Below are positions 29,393 to 34,899 of a stretch of 34,899 bases of DNA, in pieces; the stretch's first letter is position 1; each line of letters starts with the position of its first letter. Source of the stretch: Polysphondylium violaceum (Eukaryota; Evosea; Eumycetozoa; Dictyosteliales; Dictyosteliaceae). Under the pieces are notes generated by a model. That model made no database searches. It was not told the DNA's origin and worked only from the letters and a program-made list of their open reading frames with translations. Both the position numbers and the translations under genes were made by a program. The stretch spans positions 1-34,899 of the forward strand of contig AJWJ01000237.1 of assembly GCA_000277445.1 (NCBI GenBank). Reading direction: 5' to 3'.

Positions 29393-31132
29393 TTATTTAT
29401 TTTTTATTCTGGACAAAAAAGGATTTAAAGGTTCATTGGTTTCCCTGTATACTTTATCACCATCGATGAAATGAAAAGACTGATCAGTTTCATCTTTATT
29501 GTGGTGAATATTTTTAAATTTAACTTGTTTAATATTTGATGGAAATTTGGAATTGTCATATATTGGACAAACAATATCGTATGTGTCTTGAAACGAATTG
29601 TATCCTTGAGTAGATGTACAAAGTTTAGTGAGAGTCGGAGGCAACGAGGTGAGGGAAAATTCTTTGAAATCCAAATTGTATACTTTTAGTGTTTTTAGAC
29701 ATCTAGAGGTTGGTACAAGAGTGATTGGTTTCGGTATGTACGACGAAATTGATAGAGATGTAACGGTGTCTGGAAGTTTCATTGATCCAGGTACCACTGA
29801 ATAATTACATTTTAAAGCAAGCTTAATAACACCATTGGGGATAAGTCCACTAAGTAGACCATTGTTTAATTTTTCAATTGTTGTTGGATAAAGATTCAGA
29901 GAAAGATCAGTAACACTTGGCGGAATAGCACCGGGCGTCAGGTCCCCAATGGATGTGAGATCTAGTTTGGCAATATTGTTTGTAAAATATCCTATCGGAA
30001 TGTCATGATAGGGGGAATTCATTTTGAGGTCTGTCACTGTTAATGGTACTATTGGTGGCATTTGATTTTTTGTCCATGGTCGATGGAAATAACAAATAGA
30101 GACTTTAGTTGCTGTTGGTGGGATATAGGGTAGATCTTTTTCTTCTTTGGTATTAACATTACTGTAGCTTATAAGATTGGGTGGACAATTAAATTGGGTT
30201 ACAACTTTGTTTGAATATTTTTCCAGTCGCAAGGTTTTCAAATTACGGGGAAGAGGTTCGGGGATAGGTATAGTATCTTTATTCTCTTGGCAAGTCCTAT
30301 CAAGATGAAGAAAGGTCAGATTCGGTGATAGATGAATTGATTTTTCATTCAATTGGCAATTTATCAGCTCAAGGTGGGTCACGCTGTTGGGTATGGTGAT
30401 CTTTGGATAAATATCGTTACAAGTCATGGAAAGATACTTTAATGATCCAAATCCATGGTTTTTGATATTCCTATTTACATTCAAATAGGTAAGGTTTGTT
30501 GGCAACAGGTTGATGTCGAGATCATAAAACCTGTTATCACAATCGTACAAAGTCAAGCTGTTAGTCGATCTAGGAATATATCTAACATTGAATTCACATT
30601 TTTTGTTTCCAAGTTCTGATGACTTTAAAGTTAATATCAATGTTTTAACTTTATTTGGTAACACATCAGCATCTAATCTATCCATACAAAGATGCAAAGA
30701 GGTCACTGATTCAGGAATTAGATCCTTTGTTATCGAACCTCCAATTGTGTATTTATAGTATTGAACAGAGGGTGGCAGTTTATTTGCAAGTATGATAGGA
30801 TCCCCCACTCTATCTGTTGTTAAACCAAATAAAATAGGTAAAGGTTGTGATTCTTGTAAAAGATTTTGATAATGACATACATAAAAGACTGATGATACAA
30901 TGATGTGTGTGATTAATGATTTATGTTTATGTGAACAATAGATATGATAGTGATCTATATTAAGTATATAATAAACAACAGGTACATTTTTACTATTCAA
31001 CAAACACAAATGATCATATTGTTTATCTAATCTTGTTATATCTTTGACGATATAATAATCATACAATGATATAAATATCTTTTGATTTAAATATCTATTT
31101 CTAAATATAGAAAAGAATAATTGTGTTTGCAT
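29393..31132 (-). CDS. FNIP repeat-containing protein (paralog D)
   Basis: Single exon of 579 aa from the ATG at 31132 (MQTQLFFSIFRNRYLNQK). The N-terminal block includes LDKQYDHLCLLNSKNVPVVY, HKHKSLITHIIVSSVFYV and LLQESQPLPILFG. FNIP units follow from residue ~150 (IPESVTSLHL, LPNKVKTLIL, IPNSVTHLEL, VPLTVTDLKM, IPPSVTDLSL, IPNGVIKLAL, LPDTVTSLSI). The tail is SFHFIDGDKVYRETNEPLN. It is intact by eye, with AT-rich codons. The ATG lies only 83 bp downstream of the stop of paralog E, a very tight head-to-tail spacing that suggests tandem duplication. Confidence 0.93.
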   Translation of the reverse strand: MQTQLFFSIFRNRYLNQKIFISLYDYYIVKDITRLDKQYDHLCLLNSKNVPVVYYILNIDHYHIYCSHKHKSLITHIIVSSVFYVCHYQNLLQESQPLPILFGLTTDRVGDPIILANKLPPSVQYYKYTIGGSITKDLIPESVTSLHLCMDRLDADVLPNKVKTLILTLKSSELGNKKCEFNVRYIPRSTNSLTLYDCDNRFYDLDINLLPTNLTYLNVNRNIKNHGFGSLKYLSMTCNDIYPKITIPNSVTHLELINCQLNEKSIHLSPNLTFLHLDRTCQENKDTIPIPEPLPRNLKTLRLEKYSNKVVTQFNCPPNLISYSNVNTKEEKDLPYIPPTATKVSICYFHRPWTKNQMPPIVPLTVTDLKMNSPYHDIPIGYFTNNIAKLDLTSIGDLTPGAIPPSVTDLSLNLYPTTIEKLNNGLLSGLIPNGVIKLALKCNYSVVPGSMKLPDTVTSLSISSYIPKPITLVPTSRCLKTLKVYNLDFKEFSLTSLPPTLTKLCTSTQGYNSFQDTYDIVCPIYDNSKFPSNIKQVKFKNIHHNKDETDQSFHFIDGDKVYRETNEPLNPFLSRIKNK

Positions 31133-31215
31133 ATTTGTGTGTTTTCAAAAAAAAAAAACAAACACAAAAACACAATTATTCTATATTTTTATTTTTATTC
31201 ACCAAAATAAAATAA

Positions 31216-32571
31216 TCACGATGGTATTATACTCATTTTATGACGAGATAAAGGTAGATTAGTTTCTATATATACTTTTCCATTGATGAAATGATAAGAT
31301 TCAGAAGGTCTGCCTGTATTTTGACTTTTAAATTTAACTTGTTTAATAGTTGATGGAAATTTGGAATTGTTGTAATTTGGACAAACAATATCAAACATGT
31401 GTGAAAAACTATCTTTTAATTTTACTGATAAACACAATTTGCTTAGATTTGGAAATTGATCAAATATGTGGAAATAGAAATCCCCTGGATGGCCAAGGTT
31501 GTAAAGCTTTAATGTTTTTAAATTACTTGGATTTGGTGATAGTTTTGTTTGAATATCCAAACTCAATGTTTTCAAATTACGGGGAAGAGGCGCTGGGAGT
31601 TGTGAAACTTTTGAATAATCTTGATACATCTTTTGAATATGAAGAAAATAGAGATTTGGTGGTAATTGAATTGCAGTATCATATTTTTGAACATGAAAGA
31701 GTTTAAGTTGAGTGACACTGTTCGGTCTGGTGATCATTTCCTCACCATCAAGGCAAAGCATTGATAGACGCTTTAGTGATCCAAAACCATCACCTTGAAT
31801 ATTACGATTTACAAGTCTCAGATATCTTAGATTTGGAGGCAACAAATTGATATTTATCTTTTCAAAATTACGATACAAAGTCAAGCATTTTACAGATTTA
31901 GGGATACTTTGATAATTAAACTCTACCAGTGCTGAAGGATTGGTGACTACATAATCCGGACAACGTAATATCAATGTTTCAACATTATTTGGAACTACAC
32001 CAGAATCCAGCTCGCCTACACTAAGATGTACAACAGTTGCTAAACGAGGAATGTGATCCTTTGTGATGGTACCTCCAATTGTGTATTTATAGTATTGAAC
32101 AGAGGGTGGTAGTTCATTGGCAAGTAATACAGGATCCTTTTCTTTATCGGTTATTGTTATACCAAATAAAATAGGTAAAGGTTGTGATTCTTGTAAAAGA
32201 TTGTGATAATGATGTATAAAAAAGTGAGACGATACAATGATGTGTGTGATTAATGATTTATGTTTGTGTGCATTGTATATATGATAGTGATCAATATTCT
32301 GGATATCATAAACTACAGGTATATTGACACTCTTTAACAAACACAAATGATCATACTGTCTATCTAATCGTGATATTGTTTTAACAAGATAATAATCATT
32401 ATTGAATGATAATAATATCTTTTGATTTAAATATCTAATTCTAAATATAGAAAAGAATAGTTGAGTTTGTTGGTGTTGTTGTTCCGTATATATTTGTGTG
32501 TTTTCATTTGTCAAACCCTGCTCTATTCTCCAAACTTTTGCTACACTACGCCAAAGACTCTCCCAAAGCAT
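31216..32571 (-). CDS. FNIP repeat-containing protein (paralog E), shortened mosaic copy
   Basis: Single exon of 451 aa. The only usable ATG, at 32571, adds a novel N-terminal stretch of about 35 residues (MLWESLWRSVAKVWRIEQG...) before the family start QQTQLFFSIFRIRYLNQK. The FNIP array is cut: after LPRNLKTL the sequence runs SLDIQTKLSPNP and then joins SNLKTLKLYNLGHPGDFYF, skipping about 150 residues present in paralog C. The last part matches paralog C almost base for base (for example 31280-31380 against 26783-26880), while LLQESQPLPILFG and LPRNLKTL match paralog D, so the gene is a mosaic. The frame survives because two deletions compensate. Expression or function cannot be told; it may be an early-stage decaying copy that still has a full frame. 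Confidence 0.85.
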   Translation of the reverse strand: MLWESLWRSVAKVWRIEQGLTNENTQIYTEQQHQQTQLFFSIFRIRYLNQKILLSFNNDYYLVKTISRLDRQYDHLCLLKSVNIPVVYDIQNIDHYHIYNAHKHKSLITHIIVSSHFFIHHYHNLLQESQPLPILFGITITDKEKDPVLLANELPPSVQYYKYTIGGTITKDHIPRLATVVHLSVGELDSGVVPNNVETLILRCPDYVVTNPSALVEFNYQSIPKSVKCLTLYRNFEKININLLPPNLRYLRLVNRNIQGDGFGSLKRLSMLCLDGEEMITRPNSVTQLKLFHVQKYDTAIQLPPNLYFLHIQKMYQDYSKVSQLPAPLPRNLKTLSLDIQTKLSPNPSNLKTLKLYNLGHPGDFYFHIFDQFPNLSKLCLSVKLKDSFSHMFDIVCPNYNNSKFPSTIKQVKFKSQNTGRPSESYHFINGKVYIETNLPLSRHKMSIIPS

Positions 32572-32694
32572 ATCTAGATATGCTCCATAGAATCGACCAT
32601 AAATAAAAATGAAAAAAAAAAATTAAAAAAATAAGGCCTTGGGACGAGTTTCCAAAATATCTTATTTTTTCAAGAAATGCCCGGAAATAATAAG

Positions 32695-32716
32695 TATTAT
32701 TATTATTATTATTATT
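32695..32716. repeat. (ATT)n microsatellite
   Basis: Seven TAT/ATT units between FNIP gene E and the alpha-kinase gene 3' end. Confidence 0.85.
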
Positions 32717-32754
32717 GATTCAAGGATTATATTTTTATTATAGTAACGTTAGGT

Positions 32755-34800
32755 TTAGTCCCAAGACCAAATTCTTATTGTTTGATCGTGGGAGCAACTG
32801 ATAACACATTTTTTGTCTTCCCAGAGAGCAAGACACTGAACGGTGGCGTTGTGACCCTCCAGGGTAGATATACATCTAAGTGACTCTAAATCCCACACCT
32901 TTATAGTATTGTCATCAGAGGCGGTAATGAGGTTTTTGTCACAAATGACCATGTTTTCCACCCAACGATCATGGCCTCTGAGGGTTGCGGTGCACTCTAA
33001 ACTCTTTAGATTCCACACTCTGATGGTCTTGTCATAGGAACCACTATAGAGATTTGTACCTTGGATGCAAATGGTGGTTACCCATTTAGTGTGGCCCTTG
33101 AGAGTATAGTTGCAACGAAATGCTTTGAGATCCCACACCTTAATGGTCTTGTCGTTGGAACCGCTAAACAGATATTGACCAGAGTGACAGAGTGTCTTTA
33201 CGGCTCTTGCATGGCCTTCCAAAGTATATTTACACTCTAGTGTTTTTAGGTCCCATACCTTTATAGTCTTGTCACTTGATCCACTGAACAGATATTTATC
33301 GTTTACCAATACAGTGCAAACGGCCTTTTCATGGCCTTCCAAAGTAAAAATACATCTTAATTTTTTGAAATCCCAAACCCTAATTGAATGATCTGATGAT
33401 CCACTAAATAGATATTGATCATTATAACAAATTGATTCAACTGGTCCCTCATGTCCCTTTAATATTTGAGTACATTCTAAATTATTATTTTTAAATTCAT
33501 ATACCTAATAATAATAATGATGATGATGATGATGACGAATAATGAACAAGGGTTAATATCTTTTAATACTAAAAATATAGAAACAATAATACATACTCTA
33601 ATTGAATTATCTGAACAACCTGTAAATAACATTTCACCACAAATTGATAAGTGAGAGGTAACGTGATAACCTTTGATTGTTTCCAAAAGTTTAAGAGTTG
33701 ATAAATCCCAATGTTCTCTTTTCTTTTCCTTTTCCTTTTCTTTTTCTCTTTCTCTTTCTTTTTCTTTTAACTCCACTTCAACAGTTTTAGATTTTGATCT
33801 CTCTCTACTTATATTTGCAGTGTTGTTGCTGTTGTTGTTTTCATTTGATTGTAATAAACTTGATCTATCCTTGGAACTGATTTCAACAGACTTGACACTG
33901 GTCGACAGTGAGGATGGGGTGTCACGTTCAATAGAGGTATCAGGAAAGATGAGGTCGGGGCGGGGCACAGTACCACAATCACTCTTTTCAGACTTTGGAT
34001 TGATGGACTGTAGATTTAGGTACTGGCAAATAGCGTTGCACTTGTGTGTGTCTAGAAACTTTTCAAAGCCCTTTTTGCCCAGATTTCCAATGCCAAAGCC
34101 GACACCGTCATAGGTGTGGATCTGGGGATCGGTGTAGTGGTCGCCAACGCCTTGAATATCGATAATGAGTAGATGATGATTCGAGTGTTCGTAGGTGAAA
34201 TGAGAGAATGACTGAGGTGTATTTCTTTCATCATTGCTTACAAATCCACTATTGTTGTTGTATTTTCTGTATTGGCCCTCGACATAGGGCTCTGATCCGC
34301 AAATGAGATCCGACGATGTTCGATCTACAAACTCTAATACATTGGATTGAAGAAATTCAATTTTCTTTGGGGGTTTAAATGAATTGTATTTATCTGCCCA
34401 CTTCTTTGCAATCATTTGCATCTTGACATCTTCAAAATAATTGGCTCTTTGTGTTGGCTTTTTACTAATTTTTGCAACATATCTATATATAGATAGAGAT
34501 TTAAATTAATTTGATGATTAATATCTATATATTTATATATCTAGATCTAGATCGATTCTATATATCTATTCATTAATTACCTTCCATTAGCTCCATGTTT
34601 ATATAAATCTTGAATATGATAAGCTTTTCTAAATGCACCCTCAGCAAATGGGACAGGTTCCATCTTTACAATCAATGCAGAACATGTCCATTGACCTGTT
34701 GTGGCATAGGGATCATAATCCCATTTTATAGCACGCTCTGATCCATCTAAAATTGATATATTTAATGTTGGTAATGAATCATTTGATGATGATGATTTAC
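32755..34800 (-). CDS. Alpha-kinase with C-terminal WD40 propeller, myosin-heavy-chain-kinase type (5' part outside window)
   Basis: Atypical alpha-kinase of the dictyostelid MHCK family, which phosphorylates the myosin II tail and drives filament disassembly; the WD domain targets the filament. The visible exons are 34581-34800, 33597-34482 and 32755-33504, joined in phase (donors GTAATT and GTATGT), giving 617 residues; the 5' exons run off the edge past the acceptor at 34801. The kinase N lobe has KWDYDPYATTGQWTCSALIV. Next come MIAKKWADKYN, EPYVEGQYRKYNNNSGF, FSHFTYEHSNHHLLIIDIQG and DHYTDPQ, the two Asp ten residues apart matching D756/D766 of MHCK-A, then the GFGIGNLGKKGF glycine-rich loop and KCNAICQYL (zinc cysteines). 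A Ser/Asn-rich linker ends in a KEKEREREKEK stretch. Seven WD40 blades complete the protein (SGSSDKTIKVWDL-type repeats), ending RIWSWD. Which of MHCK A-D it corresponds to cannot be told without the N-terminus. Confidence 0.92.
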
Positions 34801-34842
34801 CTATAATAAAACAAAAACATTTATATTAATATTATATGGATC

Positions 34843-34846
<4 letters not shown>

Positions 34847-34878
<32 letters not shown>
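34847..34878. repeat. (TA)n microsatellite in an intron
   Basis: Sixteen TA dinucleotides lie upstream (on the minus strand) of the 34800 exon, so inside the intron that runs off the window. Confidence 0.9.
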
Positions 34879-34880
<2 letters not shown>

Positions 34881-34899
34881 ACAATAATAACAAATAAAA

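Noticed and set aside
1-34899. Retroelements, DNA transposons, terminal repeats, CRISPR arrays
   Set aside because: No reverse transcriptase, transposase or integrase motifs, no long terminal repeats and no regularly spaced direct repeats were seen outside simple repeats and the coding rod.

Overview
The window is nuclear DNA from a dictyostelid social amoeba. The evidence is AT-rich spacers, short introns (59-194 bp, GTAAGT/GTATGT donors), Asn/Ser/Thr/Gln homopolymers in proteins, a myosin-heavy-chain-kinase-type alpha-kinase/WD40 gene, and five FNIP-repeat genes, a family hugely expanded in this group. The coding DNA looks less AT-extreme than Dictyostelium discoideum, so another dictyostelid genus is more likely; I cannot name the species. 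No virus-like element, rRNA, tRNA or CRISPR array was seen.

Layout. 1-4.1 kb holds housekeeping genes: cdk1 (+), then alg2 (-, convergent with cdk1) and a PMF1/NNF1-type kinetochore gene (-). 5.3-7 kb is a solitary FNIP gene (+). 7.5-13.8 kb is a 2,058-residue cytoskeletal linker (-) with an N-terminal calponin-homology domain, a long helical rod containing 26 tandem 18-residue repeats, and a C-terminal GAS2-related microtubule-binding domain. 15.0-15.5 kb carries a small two-exon gene (-), probably for a mitochondrial protein. 16.7-18.9 kb is a fused desaturase (+): a DesA/omega-type desaturase domain that has lost its histidine boxes, an intact acyl-CoA delta-9-type desaturase, and a cytochrome b5 domain. 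19.1-20.9 kb is a low-complexity protein (-) with a conserved Cys/aromatic block, possibly a DNA-binding regulator, preceded by 1.5 kb of non-coding DNA with G-rich elements. 22.5-24.0 kb is an SLC35F5-like transporter (-).

24.2-32.6 kb is an FNIP cluster of four genes (one +, three -) interleaved with decayed host genes: a broken multi-exon gene at 25.9-26.6 kb and a broken SUMO-like copy at 29.0-29.3 kb. The last FNIP gene (31.2-32.6 kb) is a mosaic of its two neighbours and carries two deletions that together keep the reading frame. 32.8 kb to the window edge is the 3' part of an alpha-kinase/WD40 gene whose 5' end lies outside.

Exon boundaries were chosen so that splice signals, reading phase and family continuity agree. 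Family names come from recognised motifs, not from a search. I see no operon-like functional system. The main points for a second look are the fused desaturase with a histidine-less domain, the 18-residue repeat rod, the small gene at 15 kb, and the recombination and gene decay in the FNIP cluster.
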